DNA of 55,601 nt from Halodesulfovibrio sp. (lineage in GTDB: Bacteria > Desulfobacterota > Desulfovibrionia > Desulfovibrionales > Desulfovibrionaceae). The notes below the pieces were generated by a model. The model was given only the letters and a program-made list of their open reading frames with translations. It did not search any database and had not been told where the DNA came from. Numbering within the stretch: position 1 is the stretch's first letter; every line of letters starts with the position of its first letter. The position numbers and the translations under genes were made by a program. The DNA is taken from NCBI GenBank assembly GCA_003252375.1, contig QKEJ01000069.1, positions 1-55,601 on the forward strand, read 5' to 3'. This document shows positions 44,623-52,975 of this stretch, piece by piece.

Positions 44623-45645
44623 ATGTTCGGCAAATTGTTAGGACTGTTCGGCAAGGATCTTGCCATGGACCTCGGCACCGCCAACACGCTTCTATATACC
44701 AAGAACGATGGTATCGTCCTGAACGAACCGTCGGTTGTCGCCATTGACAACGACCGCAATTCCGTGCTCGCCGTGGGCAAGGAAGCCAAGGAATTTCTCG
44801 GCCGGACGCCCCAGCGCATCCGCGCCATCCGCCCCATGAAGGACGGCGTAATCGCCGACTTCGAGGTGACCAAGCAGATGATTTCCTTCTTCATCAAGAA
44901 GGTCATCACCGGCTTTTCCCTTGCCAAGCCGAACATTGTGATCTGCGTGCCCACCGGGATTACGCAGGTGGAAAAACGTGCGGTCATAGAGTCCGCCCAG
45001 CAGGCCGGTGCTCGTGACGTGCGGCTCGTGGAAGAGCCCATGGCTGCCGCCATCGGGGCCGATCTGCCCATCCACGAACCCATGGGCAACATGGTGGTGG
45101 ACATCGGCGGCGGTACCACCGAGGTGGCCGTCATCTCCCTTTCCGCCATCGCCTACGCCGAATCCGTCCGCGTGGCGGGTGACGCCATGAACAACGCCGT
45201 GCAGCGCTATTTCCAGGAAGAGTTCAAGCTGCTCATCGGCGAGAACATGGCGGAGCGCATCAAGATCAAGATCGGGTCCGCCCATCCGCTGCCCGAAACG
45301 CTCTCCATGGATGTTTCCGGCAAGGACATGGTTACCGGTACGCCCAAGTCCGTGCTGGTCACAGACGGGCATGTGCGCGAGGCATTGGCCGATCCGGTCA
45401 AGGCAATCATTGTTGCCGTGCGCAAGTCCCTGGAAAAGACCCCGCCGGAACTGGCCGGGGATATTGCCGACAACGGTCTGCTGCTGGCCGGTGGCGGGGC
45501 GCTGCTCAAGGGCCTGAACACCCTGATCACCCGCGAGACCAACCTCAAGGTCATCATTGATGAGGACCCGCTGACCACGGTCGTGCGCGGTACAGGGCGT
45601 ACGCTGGATGATCGCAAGTTCTACAGCAAGGTCTACATCAACTAG
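44623..45645 (+). CDS. mreB: Rod shape-determining protein MreB
   Basis: MreB is the actin-like filament protein that organises lateral wall synthesis. The 340-residue protein has phosphate loop 1 (MDLGTANTLLY), the connect region, phosphate 2 VVDIGGGTTEVAV, and the adenosine motif LLAGGGALLKGL. Length and motifs are normal and an N-terminal amphipathic segment MFGKLLGLFGKDL should hold it at the membrane. MreC and MreD are not adjacent in this window, which is a common split in this group only if they lie elsewhere. A terminator follows. Confidence 0.96.
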   Translation: MFGKLLGLFGKDLAMDLGTANTLLYTKNDGIVLNEPSVVAIDNDRNSVLAVGKEAKEFLGRTPQRIRAIRPMKDGVIADFEVTKQMISFFIKKVITGFSLAKPNIVICVPTGITQVEKRAVIESAQQAGARDVRLVEEPMAAAIGADLPIHEPMGNMVVDIGGGTTEVAVISLSAIAYAESVRVAGDAMNNAVQRYFQEEFKLLIGENMAERIKIKIGSAHPLPETLSMDVSGKDMVTGTPKSVLVTDGHVREALADPVKAIIVAVRKSLEKTPPELAGDIADNGLLLAGGGALLKGLNTLITRETNLKVIIDEDPLTTVVRGTGRTLDDRKFYSKVYIN

Positions 45646-45663
45646 GCCACGATCACGAACCTC

Positions 45664-45687
45664 AAGCGGCCTGCGGGCCGCTTTTTT
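45664..45687 (+). terminator. Intrinsic terminator after mreB
   Basis: AAGCGGCC and GGCCGCTT form a stem with a TGCG loop and six Ts. Confidence 0.9.
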
Positions 45688-45731
45688 ATTGTCCTGCATA
45701 CGGGACTGACAACAGGGTTGAAGGAAAGCAT

Positions 45732-46526
45732 ATGTCGTTTGCCAATGCCGAGCTGTACGAGGCCGCCATCACGGCCGTGCGTGAATCCGCCACGATCATT
45801 GAAGAAGCGTGGCACAAGCCGCGCACCATCACCCTGAAGGGGCGTATTGACCTTGTTACGGAGACGGATGTGGCCGTGGAGGAAGACCTAAAGCAACGCT
45901 TGAAGAAGGTGCTGCCCGAGGCCGGATTCCTTGCCGAGGAAAGCGCCTCGGATGCCGATCTGGGCGAGCTTGCATGGATTATCGACCCTGTGGACGGCAC
46001 CACCAATTTCGCCCATCAGATCCCCTTTGTGGCCACATCCGTGGGCCTCTGGCACAGGGGACAGATGGTGATGGGGATCGTGCATGCGCCCATTCTGCAG
46101 GAATGCTTCACGGCCCTGCGGGGAGCGGGGACGTATGTGAACGGCAGGCGCCTTGAGGTTTCGGGGACGGACAACATGGAGCATGCGCTGGTGGCCACCG
46201 GCTTCCCGTATGCCATTCGGGAGAACGTGGACGAAATCTTGGACTGGCTTTCACGTACACTGGTGACGACCCGCGGCATCCGCCGCTGCGGCGCCGCTGC
46301 GGTGGATCTTGCCTTTGTGGCAGCCGGACGGTACGACGCCTACTATGAGATAGGCCTGCGACCGTGGGATGCCTCTGCCGGCTGGCTGCTTGTGGAAGAG
46401 GCCGGAGGGCGCGTATCGCAGCTGGATACCAATGCCCCGTTCGATCTCTACGCCCGGGGGGTGCTGGCCAGCAACGGTCCCCTGCATGATCCGCTGTTCC
46501 GTCTTCTCAAGGACGGCGGGCGCTAG
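45732..46526 (+). CDS. suhB: Inositol monophosphatase family protein
   Basis: The 264-residue protein has the magnesium-binding motifs of the family: LAEES, WIIDPVDGTTNFAH and WDASAGWLLVEEAGG. It hydrolyses inositol-1-phosphate or a related phosphomonoester. In E. coli the homologue SuhB also helps rRNA antitermination complexes; the sequence does not say which role applies. AAGGAAAGCAT precedes the start. It converges with the Nudix gene. Confidence 0.93.
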   Translation: MSFANAELYEAAITAVRESATIIEEAWHKPRTITLKGRIDLVTETDVAVEEDLKQRLKKVLPEAGFLAEESASDADLGELAWIIDPVDGTTNFAHQIPFVATSVGLWHRGQMVMGIVHAPILQECFTALRGAGTYVNGRRLEVSGTDNMEHALVATGFPYAIRENVDEILDWLSRTLVTTRGIRRCGAAAVDLAFVAAGRYDAYYEIGLRPWDASAGWLLVEEAGGRVSQLDTNAPFDLYARGVLASNGPLHDPLFRLLKDGGR

Positions 46527-46541
46527 ACGGGCTCCGGCGGT

Positions 46542-47126
46542 TCAGTCGCCATCCTCTTCGGTGTCTGCCCCCGGTAGCGGCATGGCGTCCTGCGGGAAGA
46601 TGTAGTGGTTTTCCGCTGCCCAGAGCAGGGCGGGGGTGAGCAGGTCCCGGAAGTGGGTCATCATGCTTGCCAGTTCATCCGGATCCACGAAGAGTCCCTC
46701 GGAGACCTCCTCGGGATTGGGACAGGGCATTTCACCGCCGAGTCGCGCGGCAAACAGGGTGATGCTGGCGTGGTCCGTTTCCGCGGATGCGGGGATGTGT
46801 ACGATCTGCGTCACCTTGCCCGGAAAGACGCGCAGTTCCTCGTTCAGTTCGCGCAGTGCCGCATGCTCGCGCGATTCTCCGGCAAGAACGTGGCCGGTGG
46901 AGGAAAGGTCCCAGCGGCCGGGGTAGAGCGTCTTGGTCTTGGCCCGGCGCTGCAGGTATATGCGCCCCTCGGCGTCGTGCAGCAGGGTGAGCACCACGCG
47001 GTGACGCAGGCGCTGCGCATGCACGCTGGCGACCGGCATGACCAGAATGGGGTTGTCATTCTCGTCCACAACCTCTACAAGCTCGGCAATGCCGTCTTTC
47101 AGCTGGGGATAAATTGTTTCAAGCAT
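46542..47126 (-). CDS. Nudix hydrolase, isopentenyl-diphosphate-isomerase-like subgroup
   Basis: The 194-residue protein hydrolyses or isomerises a nucleoside diphosphate-linked or related substrate. The Nudix box runs from G78 to V100: G-x5-E, then R92-E93-L-N-E96-E97-L, with the metal-binding glutamates present but Arg99 where the consensus has Gly. The segment before it (LVEVVDENDNPILVMP, QRRAKTKTLYPGRWD) is typical of the IDI-like/YfcD subgroup. The true substrate is unknown. The ribosome binding site is poor. It is divergent from rimI, with only 37 bases between. Confidence 0.88.
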   Translation of the reverse strand: MLETIYPQLKDGIAELVEVVDENDNPILVMPVASVHAQRLRHRVVLTLLHDAEGRIYLQRRAKTKTLYPGRWDLSSTGHVLAGESREHAALRELNEELRVFPGKVTQIVHIPASAETDHASITLFAARLGGEMPCPNPEEVSEGLFVDPDELASMMTHFRDLLTPALLWAAENHYIFPQDAMPLPGADTEEDGD

Positions 47127-47163
47127 TGTACCAGGCTATGTCGATTGTTGAGGATCTGTGATC

Positions 47164-47676
47164 ATGGATAAACGAGATGCCGTTGTGGCCGGTTTCCGTG
47201 CCGAGCCGACCGGCCCCGACGATTTTTTCCGTCTCGGTCCGGAAGATATAGCCGAGGTTGCTGCGCTGGAAAAGCGCTGTTTTTCCATGCCGTGGGAGGA
47301 AAGGCAGTTTCTGCTTGCCTTTGAGCAGAACGTGTTTTCCGTGTTCGGGCTGCGCCGCTCCGGAGTGCTGGTGGCCTATGTGGCCGTCTACCACACGCCG
47401 TATGAGCTGGAAGTCCTGAATATCGCCACGCACCCCGAGTATCGGCGTCAGGGGCTGGCACAGCGCCTGCTCGGACTCATTCTGTCCATTGGTACCAAGA
47501 TGGGCATAGAGAACGCCGTGCTGGAGGTGCGGCGGTCGAACGCTCCCGCCATTGCCCTCTATGAGGGCTTCGGATTTGTCCAGTGCGGGGTGCGGCGGCA
47601 TTATTATGCCGACACCAACGAGGACGCTCTCGTCTATGCGCGCCCCCTTGGCGAGGCGGAGCAGTCCCTGGCCTGA
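47164..47676 (+). CDS. rimI: Ribosomal-protein-alanine N-acetyltransferase RimI-like
   Basis: The 170-residue GNAT enzyme transfers acetyl from acetyl-CoA to the N-terminal amine of a ribosomal protein, S18 in E. coli. The pyrophosphate loop is RRQGLAQRLL, followed by VLEVRRSNAPAIALYEGFGF. About 20 residues precede the core. The ATG at 47164 is used because GAGG lies nine bases upstream. The next gene is tpiA, 84 bases on. Confidence 0.9.
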   Translation: MDKRDAVVAGFRAEPTGPDDFFRLGPEDIAEVAALEKRCFSMPWEERQFLLAFEQNVFSVFGLRRSGVLVAYVAVYHTPYELEVLNIATHPEYRRQGLAQRLLGLILSIGTKMGIENAVLEVRRSNAPAIALYEGFGFVQCGVRRHYYADTNEDALVYARPLGEAEQSLA

Positions 47677-47760
47677 CCGGAAGAGCAGGCGGGAGTCAAT
47701 CATTGCCTTCCTGTCTGCCCCTGCATACTGTGCAGAATATCATCCAAGGAGAATCCTGAC

Positions 47761-48513
47761 ATGAAGAAGCTTATGGCCGCCAACTGGAAGATGTACAAGA
47801 CTGCGGACGAGGCCCGGCAGACGGCCGATGCGCTGGTGAAGGCCGTCGGCACCCTGCCCGGTGACAGGGAAGTGCTGATCTTTCCTCCGTTTACGGCATT
47901 GCATGCCGCCCATGACGCGTTGGGGCAGGCTGCGGGCTTTCATATGGGAGGTCAGGATGTCTATCCGGCCGAAGAGGGCGCCTTTACGGGCGAGATTGCC
48001 CCGGGCATGCTCAAGGCGGCAGGATGCGGCTGGGTGCTCACCGGGCATTCCGAACGCCGTCACGTGCTGGGCGAGACCGATGCCCTTGTAGGCAGCAAGA
48101 CGGCCTTCAGCCTTGCGGCCGGGCTCAGCGTCTGTCTGTGCATAGGCGAAAAGCTGGATGAACGGGAAGCCGGAGCCCTGACCACGGTCATTCATCGCCA
48201 GTTGGAAACCGGGCTGGCCGACGTGCCTGCTGACGTGGACCCCGGACGGCTGGCCATTGCCTATGAGCCTGTCTGGGCCATCGGGACGGGCAAGGTTGCG
48301 GGGCCTGCGGAAATTCTGGAAGCGCATGCCATCGTGCGGGCAAAACTGTGCGCCATGTTCCCCTCCGCAGGCACGGATATGCCCATTCTGTATGGCGGAA
48401 GCGTCAAGCCGGACAACGCCGCAGAGATCGTCGGCCTTGACAATGTGGACGGTGTTCTGGTAGGAGGCGCTTCTTTGCAGGCTGACAGCTTCAGCCGCAT
48501 CGTGCTAGCGTAA
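47761..48513 (+). CDS. tpiA: Triosephosphate isomerase
   Basis: TpiA interconverts dihydroxyacetone phosphate and glyceraldehyde 3-phosphate. The 250-residue TIM barrel has the catalytic Asn8-Lys10 (AANWKMYKT), the His-containing TGHSERR, the catalytic Glu in AYEPVWAIGTG, and the phosphate loop YGGSVKPDNA. AAGGAG stands before the ATG. It is followed at 43 bases by secG, which is a frequent pairing in bacteria. Confidence 0.97.
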   Translation: MKKLMAANWKMYKTADEARQTADALVKAVGTLPGDREVLIFPPFTALHAAHDALGQAAGFHMGGQDVYPAEEGAFTGEIAPGMLKAAGCGWVLTGHSERRHVLGETDALVGSKTAFSLAAGLSVCLCIGEKLDEREAGALTTVIHRQLETGLADVPADVDPGRLAIAYEPVWAIGTGKVAGPAEILEAHAIVRAKLCAMFPSAGTDMPILYGGSVKPDNAAEIVGLDNVDGVLVGGASLQADSFSRIVLA

Positions 48514-48556
48514 ATTTCGGTTAATAGTTCGTCATTGTTCCAGGAGGACAATCTCA

Positions 48557-48901
48557 GTGGAAAACCTGATTCTTATCCTGCATATCGTTGCCTGTGTGGC
48601 GCTTGTCATTCTTGTTCTGCTTCAGTCCGGCAAGGAAGGCATGGGCGTTATCTTCGGCGGCGGTAGCCAGTCCATGTTCGGCAGCAGCGGCGCTGGTGGC
48701 ATCATTGCCCGTCTGACCGGCATCATGGCTGTTATCTTCCTGTTCACTTCCCTGAGCTACAACTACATGACCGGCCACAAGGCTTCCGACGAATCCGGGA
48801 TCATCGATGTGAAGATCGAGGAAAAGTCCAACGCCGACAAGCCGATCCTCCTCGAAGAGGCAGCGCCCAAGCAGGAACCTGCTGAAAAGCCTGCCCAGTA
48901 A
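48557..48901 (+). CDS. secG: Protein translocase subunit SecG
   Basis: SecG is the small subunit of the SecYEG channel. The 114-residue protein has two membrane helices (about 4-20 and 53-73) joined by the conserved glycine-rich loop (LLQSGKEGMGVIFGG, SQSMFGSSGAGG), with a charged tail rich in Lys, Glu and Pro. The start codon is GTG at 48557, ten bases after AGGAGG. A tRNA gene follows 46 bases on. Confidence 0.95.
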   Translation: MENLILILHIVACVALVILVLLQSGKEGMGVIFGGGSQSMFGSSGAGGIIARLTGIMAVIFLFTSLSYNYMTGHKASDESGIIDVKIEEKSNADKPILLEEAAPKQEPAEKPAQ

Positions 48902-48947
48902 GTTGATATTCGGGGGTATTGCTGACCCTTGAAATACACGGGAAAAT

Positions 48948-49034
48948 GCCGGGGTGGTGGAATTGGTAGACACGCTATCTTGAGGGGGTAGTGGGAGAAA
49001 TCCCGTAAGGGTTCGAGTCCCTTCCTCGGCACCA
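48948..49034 (+). tRNA. tRNA-Leu(GAG)
   Basis: The 87-base class II tRNA has acceptor stem GCCGGGG with CCTCGGC (one G-T pair), anticodon loop with GAG, a long variable arm (gtgggagaaatcccgt region), T arm AGGGTTCGAGTCCCT, and encoded CCA. It reads CTC and CTT codons. Confidence 0.97.
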
Positions 49035-49043
49035 TAAGGTAGG

Positions 49044-49074
49044 AAGGCCTGTAGCATATGCTACAGGCCTTTTT
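49044..49074 (+). terminator. Intrinsic terminator after tRNA-Leu
   Basis: A nearly perfect palindromic stem, AAGGCCTGTAGC with its complement, is followed by five Ts. Confidence 0.93.
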
Positions 49075-49090
49075 CCTTTGCGTGTGGATC

Positions 49091-49879
49091 TTACTTCGCA
49101 TGGGGCGGTGTGGCGAGAAACGTGTTGATGTCGGGCATGATGCGTTCCGGGTGCTCCTCGTGGACGCAGTGGCCGGCAAACGGCACATTCAGCAGAAGCG
49201 CACCGGGCACCATGTCCGCCATGTCGACGGCATGTTGCCGTGAGATCAGCATGTCTTCATCGCCGCGTACGACAAGCAGGCTCCCCGGTATGTTCCAGAT
49301 ATCCTCGCCGGGATACCCCTGCTCACTGGTGTCCAGCCAGAGCTTGAGAATCGCCTCGGTCAGCATGGCAAAATCCGGCTCGGGATTAAGACGCTGGTAG
49401 GCATTGTAACTGTCCGGGAACATGGTGCGCCAGCGTTCCGCAGTGATGCCTGCCATAAGGGGACGTGCCGGGTCGTCTTCCGGCAGTGCCCAGTGCGCGC
49501 CGATGGTCACCAGCTTGGAAACGGTAACGTTGCCATTTGCGGCCATGCGCAATGCGACAATGCCGCCGTCGCTGTGCCCCATGATGGTGACATCGGACAG
49601 GCCCAGGTGCGCAAGGACCTGCTCAACATCCTGCTGCAGGCGGGCATAGGTCAGCGGTTCGGAACCCAGGGTTGATTTGCCCTGTCCGCGGCTGTCAATG
49701 CCGATCACCCGGAATGACTGGTCAAGAAAGGGGAGCATGGGGTTGAATGTTTCCATGCTGCCGAATCCCCCATGCAGCAGCACAAGCGGCGTGCCGCTGC
49801 CGTCACCCCGTTGTTCAAAATAGATCCTGGCACCGTCTATCTCCAGATGGTGGCCGTCCATGTGGTTGAATGCCTGCAC
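49091..49879 (-). CDS. Alpha/beta hydrolase
   Basis: The 262-residue enzyme has an oxyanion turn LLHGGFGSME, nucleophile S103 in GHSDGG, the acid D209 in GDEDM and H237 in GHCVHEE. The substrate is unknown; it resembles esterases and bromoperoxidase-like hydrolases. The start is GTG at 49879, preceded by AAGGAGAACACA; the frame is open another 89 codons upstream without a ribosome binding site, and that part is not believed to be coding. Confidence 0.9.
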   Translation of the reverse strand: MQAFNHMDGHHLEIDGARIYFEQRGDGSGTPLVLLHGGFGSMETFNPMLPFLDQSFRVIGIDSRGQGKSTLGSEPLTYARLQQDVEQVLAHLGLSDVTIMGHSDGGIVALRMAANGNVTVSKLVTIGAHWALPEDDPARPLMAGITAERWRTMFPDSYNAYQRLNPEPDFAMLTEAILKLWLDTSEQGYPGEDIWNIPGSLLVVRGDEDMLISRQHAVDMADMVPGALLLNVPFAGHCVHEEHPERIMPDINTFLATPPHAK

Positions 49880-49934
49880 TGTGTTCTCCTTACGGCTGCT
49901 TGTGGAGTCTTGCCCAGCAATGAATATGTGAAAC

Positions 49935-49961
49935 GGCATCCCGGGGGCAGACCGGGATGCC
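49935..49961 (-). terminator. Terminator-like hairpin after the small zinc peptide
   Basis: GGCATCCCGG and CCGGGATGCC form a ten-base-pair stem with a loop of seven; the minus strand continues GTTTC, a poor T run. Confidence 0.6.
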
Positions 49962-50109
49962 GTGTACAAGGAAACCGTCGGCAGGGGAAGCCAGTGTGCC
50001 GGGCAGTTTCCGGGAATCGTCTGTTCATAAAAAGCAACATCGAGTGGCGAAAAAAACGGGGTATCCCCGTTGCCGCGGCCGATCCCCCGGAGGGGGAGGC
50101 GCTTGTTCC

Positions 50110-50274
50110 CTAACGCAGGGAGTCGATGTCCAGCGGACGGCCGCAACAGGGACAGGTTTCCACCTTGTGGCCGTCATTGAGTCCGGCGGAGAACACCCGG
50201 TAGGCAAAGGAGTTCGTATTCATGATGTAATCCACCAGAACCATGAAACCGCAGGTGCAGAAACGCTTTTGCAT
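50110..50274 (-). CDS. Zinc-ribbon-like peptide, 54 residues
   Basis: A 54-codon frame between two hairpins starts with ATG at 50274 and ends with TAG at 50110. AAAGGAGAACATCC directly before the ATG is a strong ribosome binding site. The cysteines form CTC near the start (6 and 8) and CPCC near the end (41, 43, 44), a zinc-ribbon-like arrangement, with a histidine at 36. It has no signal peptide. I do not recognise a named family. It lies on the same strand as the CI-type repressor but is separated by a terminator. Confidence 0.75.
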   Translation of the reverse strand: MQKRFCTCGFMVLVDYIMNTNSFAYRVFSAGLNDGHKVETCPCCGRPLDIDSLR

Positions 50275-50329
50275 GGATGTTCTCCTTTATGCTGAAATCT
50301 TGTTTATGTAAGTTAACATTCTGTTGCTG

Positions 50330-50349
50330 AAAAAGGGGCGCAGGCCCCT
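50330..50349 (-). terminator. Intrinsic terminator after the S24 repressor
   Basis: AGGGGC-GCAG-GCCCCT is followed on the minus strand by TTTTTC. Confidence 0.8.
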
Positions 50350-50365
50350 GAAATACCGAATACAA

Positions 50366-51070
50366 TTAGCGATACTCTCTGCTTATCCAGACAATGCGCC
50401 CGATGATGCGAAAGTTCTCCAGCTCGTCGCCGCGAATGTGCAGGGGCGAGTAATCCGGGTTGTCACTGTGCAGGACAACCTCTCCCGGCTTGCGCTCAAG
50501 CCGTTTGACCATGACCGTGTCCTCAAAACCCACGGCATAGATGGAACCGGCGTACAGATCCTTCTGAGACTGGTCCACGAGCACCATGTCGCCTTCCCGG
50601 ATTTCTGGTTCCATGCTGTTGCCGAATACATCCATGAGCACCATGGAGCCGGGGGTACCCTTGCGGGAAAGCCAGTCCTGCCTGAAAATGTGTTCTTCGG
50701 CCACAGCCGCCTCGACATCGAAGGAGCCACCACCGGCGCAGAGCCGTGCATATACCTTGGGGACTGTGGCTATGGCCGGGAGTTCCGTCCTGATATTCTG
50801 CTCAGAATGGGCGGAGGCGGGTACAGCGGGGGCGACGCCATCCGCTTTTGCGCGTCGCGCTGTCCCTTTCCCGAATTCCAGCCAGTCCGGATTCAGCCCG
50901 AACTCGCGCGAGAGGGCCAGAATCCACTTCTGGGGTATGGCATCACGCCGCTTGGCTTGAGTGATGGCGGAACGGTTGACTCCCAGAGCCGTGGCAAGAT
51001 CCTGCTGGCTCTCTATGGCGGTTGCTTCCGTCAGACGGCGGAAGAACGTATGGAAATCAAGCTGTGCCAT
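50366..51070 (-). CDS. CI-type repressor with S24 autoprotease domain
   Basis: The 234-residue protein has a Cro/CI helix-turn-helix (SQQDLATALGVNRSAITQAK) and a C-terminal S24 peptidase of LexA/CI type: S152 in GNSMEP, K189 in VMVKRLER, and a likely cleavage point A112-G113 in LCAGGG. It should repress a target until RecA-promoted or other self-cleavage. The start at 51070 follows AAGGAGAGGGA. No phage integrase, structural gene or divergent cro gene is nearby, so this may be a domesticated regulator. Confidence 0.9.
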   Translation of the reverse strand: MAQLDFHTFFRRLTEATAIESQQDLATALGVNRSAITQAKRRDAIPQKWILALSREFGLNPDWLEFGKGTARRAKADGVAPAVPASAHSEQNIRTELPAIATVPKVYARLCAGGGSFDVEAAVAEEHIFRQDWLSRKGTPGSMVLMDVFGNSMEPEIREGDMVLVDQSQKDLYAGSIYAVGFEDTVMVKRLERKPGEVVLHSDNPDYSPLHIRGDELENFRIIGRIVWISREYR

Positions 51071-51188
51071 TCCCTCTCCTTGTGATGTCGTGTTGCCGTA
51101 TATAAACATCATCGCCGATTTCAGGCAAGTGTTTTCTAAGAAAAAGTTTAGTTTTATATACAGGCGAATGCAACGGTCCGTTTTTCAA

Positions 51189-51218
51189 AGAAAAAGCCTG
51201 TCCTTGCGGACAGGCTTT
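51189..51218 (-). terminator. Intrinsic terminator after lysA
   Basis: AAAGCCTGTCC and GGACAGGCTTT form an 11-base-pair stem followed on the minus strand by TTCTTTG. Confidence 0.88.
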
Positions 51219-51255
51219 CGTGTTGCCATACGCCGGAGAACGGTGAAAGAGGGGG

Positions 51256-52494
51256 CTATTCCTCCAGTGCAGTGAGGTCCGCATAGGTTTCGCGTCTGCG
51301 GATGACCCGGGCCGTGCTGCCTTCCACCAGCACTTCGGCGGCGCGCAGGCGGGAGTTGTACTGCGAGCTCATGGAAAACCCGTAGGCACCGGCGGAGAAG
51401 AGCGCCAGAAGCTCGCCCTGTTCCACGCCCGGGAGATCCCTGTCCTGTGCCAGAAAGTCGCCCGATTCACAGATGGGGCCCACCACGTCGACGTTGCGCT
51501 CCGGGCGCCCCTTGGGCTGTACTTCGGCAATGCGGTGGTAGGACTGATAGAGGGAGGGGCGGACCAGATCGTTCATGGCGGCGTCCACAATGACGAAGTG
51601 CTTGCTGGGGGTGTCCTTGGTATAGACAACCTCGGTGACCAGAATGCCCGCATTGCCCGCGATGACCCGGCCCGGTTCAAGGATGAGGGTGAGGCCGGAG
51701 TCCTTGATGCGTTCGGAGACGACGCGGCCGTACTCCACGGGGTGAGGCGGTTCTTCGGCGTGGTAGGGGATGCCCAGTCCGCCGCCGAGATCAAGATAGG
51801 TGATGTTGATGCCTTCGCTCTTCAGGGTTTCGTAAAAGCGCATCACCCTGTCCAGCGCTTCGATGAAGGGCTCTATGCTTGTCAGCTGCGAACCGATGTG
51901 GCAGTCGATGCCCACAGGTTCGATGCCGTCCAGTTCCTGCGCCCGGCGGTACGCTTTGAGGGATTGTTCAAGGTCGAGGCCGAACTTGTTTTTCTTGAGG
52001 CCGGTAGAGATGTAGGGGTGGGTCTTGGGGTCCACGTCCGGATTCACACGCAGGGAAATGCGCGCCACCAGATGCATCTCGCCGGCCACGGAGGCGATGC
52101 GTTCCAGTTCCTGCATGGATTCCACATTGAACATGAGGATGCCGGCTTCCAGCGCCTGCCGGATTTCCGCGTGCTTCTTGCCCACGCCGGAGTAGACGAT
52201 GCGCTCCGGGGGGATGCCGGCTGCGAGGGCCCTGTGCAGTTCACCGCCGGAGACGATGTCCATGCCCGCGCCAAGGGAGCCGAGCAGCCTGAGGATGTTT
52301 ACGTTGGAACAGGCTTTTACGGAAAAGCAGGTGCAGTGCGGAATGCTCGAAAACGCGGAATCGAACGCCTTGAAGTGGTGGGCGAAGGTGCTCGAGGAAT
52401 AGATGTAGAGAGGGGTTCCGTATTCCCGGGCCAACTGGCGTACCGGAACGTCTTCCGCGTAGAGTTCTCCGTTGCGGTATTCGAAATGGTGCAT
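51256..52494 (-). CDS. lysA: Diaminopimelate decarboxylase
   Basis: LysA makes L-lysine from meso-diaminopimelate with pyridoxal phosphate. The 412-residue protein has the PLP lysine K60 in CFSVKACSN, a glycine-rich phosphate region GGGLGIPY, EPGRVI, and the catalytic cysteine motif GPICESGD. It is the last gene of the run mutS-lipoprotein-lysA. The start follows GGGAGAGAACGC. The gene is intact and of normal length. Confidence 0.97.
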   Translation of the reverse strand: MHHFEYRNGELYAEDVPVRQLAREYGTPLYIYSSSTFAHHFKAFDSAFSSIPHCTCFSVKACSNVNILRLLGSLGAGMDIVSGGELHRALAAGIPPERIVYSGVGKKHAEIRQALEAGILMFNVESMQELERIASVAGEMHLVARISLRVNPDVDPKTHPYISTGLKKNKFGLDLEQSLKAYRRAQELDGIEPVGIDCHIGSQLTSIEPFIEALDRVMRFYETLKSEGINITYLDLGGGLGIPYHAEEPPHPVEYGRVVSERIKDSGLTLILEPGRVIAGNAGILVTEVVYTKDTPSKHFVIVDAAMNDLVRPSLYQSYHRIAEVQPKGRPERNVDVVGPICESGDFLAQDRDLPGVEQGELLALFSAGAYGFSMSSQYNSRLRAAEVLVEGSTARVIRRRETYADLTALEE

Positions 52495-52518
52495 GCGTTC
52501 TCTCCCGTTGCGTGAAGG

Positions 52519-52974
52519 TTACTGCATCTCAACACTGCGGACGCTGGACAGGGCGTGTTCCAGACTGCTGTGCAGGTTGACCCCTACCAGACGCCACCGG
52601 TAGGCACTGGATTCGCGTTTGGGGCAGTACAGGGTGGAAAGCGCGCCCTGTTCCGAACTCAACCCGATCTGCGCAGGCATGAATTCCACGCGCTCGTTGG
52701 GGTTGAAGGGACAGGTGGGGCAGTCTTCCGCCGTGCCCGCCGTCTGCAGTTCCAGCGCCACATAGTCGACGTTGCGCAGGTTGCCCTCCAACTGAGCCGT
52801 TACCCGGATGCATCCGTTTTCGGGACGGGCGCTGGCCCGTATCCAGTGGAAGGTGTCGCTGGAGTTCTTGGGTTGCGGCCAGGCCTTCTTGCCGCAGCCG
52901 GTCAGGCCTGCAACCGTGATGATGGCGGCAAGCCCGAGCAGTATGATGGTAACGCCTGCATGTCTGGTTTGCAT
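52519..52974 (-). CDS. Small lipoprotein of unknown function
   Basis: The 151-residue protein has a lipoprotein signal with cleavage before C27 (LTGC), and therefore sits on a membrane surface in the periplasm. The remaining 124 residues are predicted beta strands with four further cysteines (one CPTC pair) that may form disulfides. It follows mutS almost without a gap (stop TAA, one base, ATG) and precedes lysA by 24 bases. I do not recognise a family. Confidence 0.85.
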   Translation of the reverse strand: MQTRHAGVTIILLGLAAIITVAGLTGCGKKAWPQPKNSSDTFHWIRASARPENGCIRVTAQLEGNLRNVDYVALELQTAGTAEDCPTCPFNPNERVEFMPAQIGLSSEQGALSTLYCPKRESSAYRWRLVGVNLHSSLEHALSSVRSVEMQ

Positions 52975-52975
52975 A

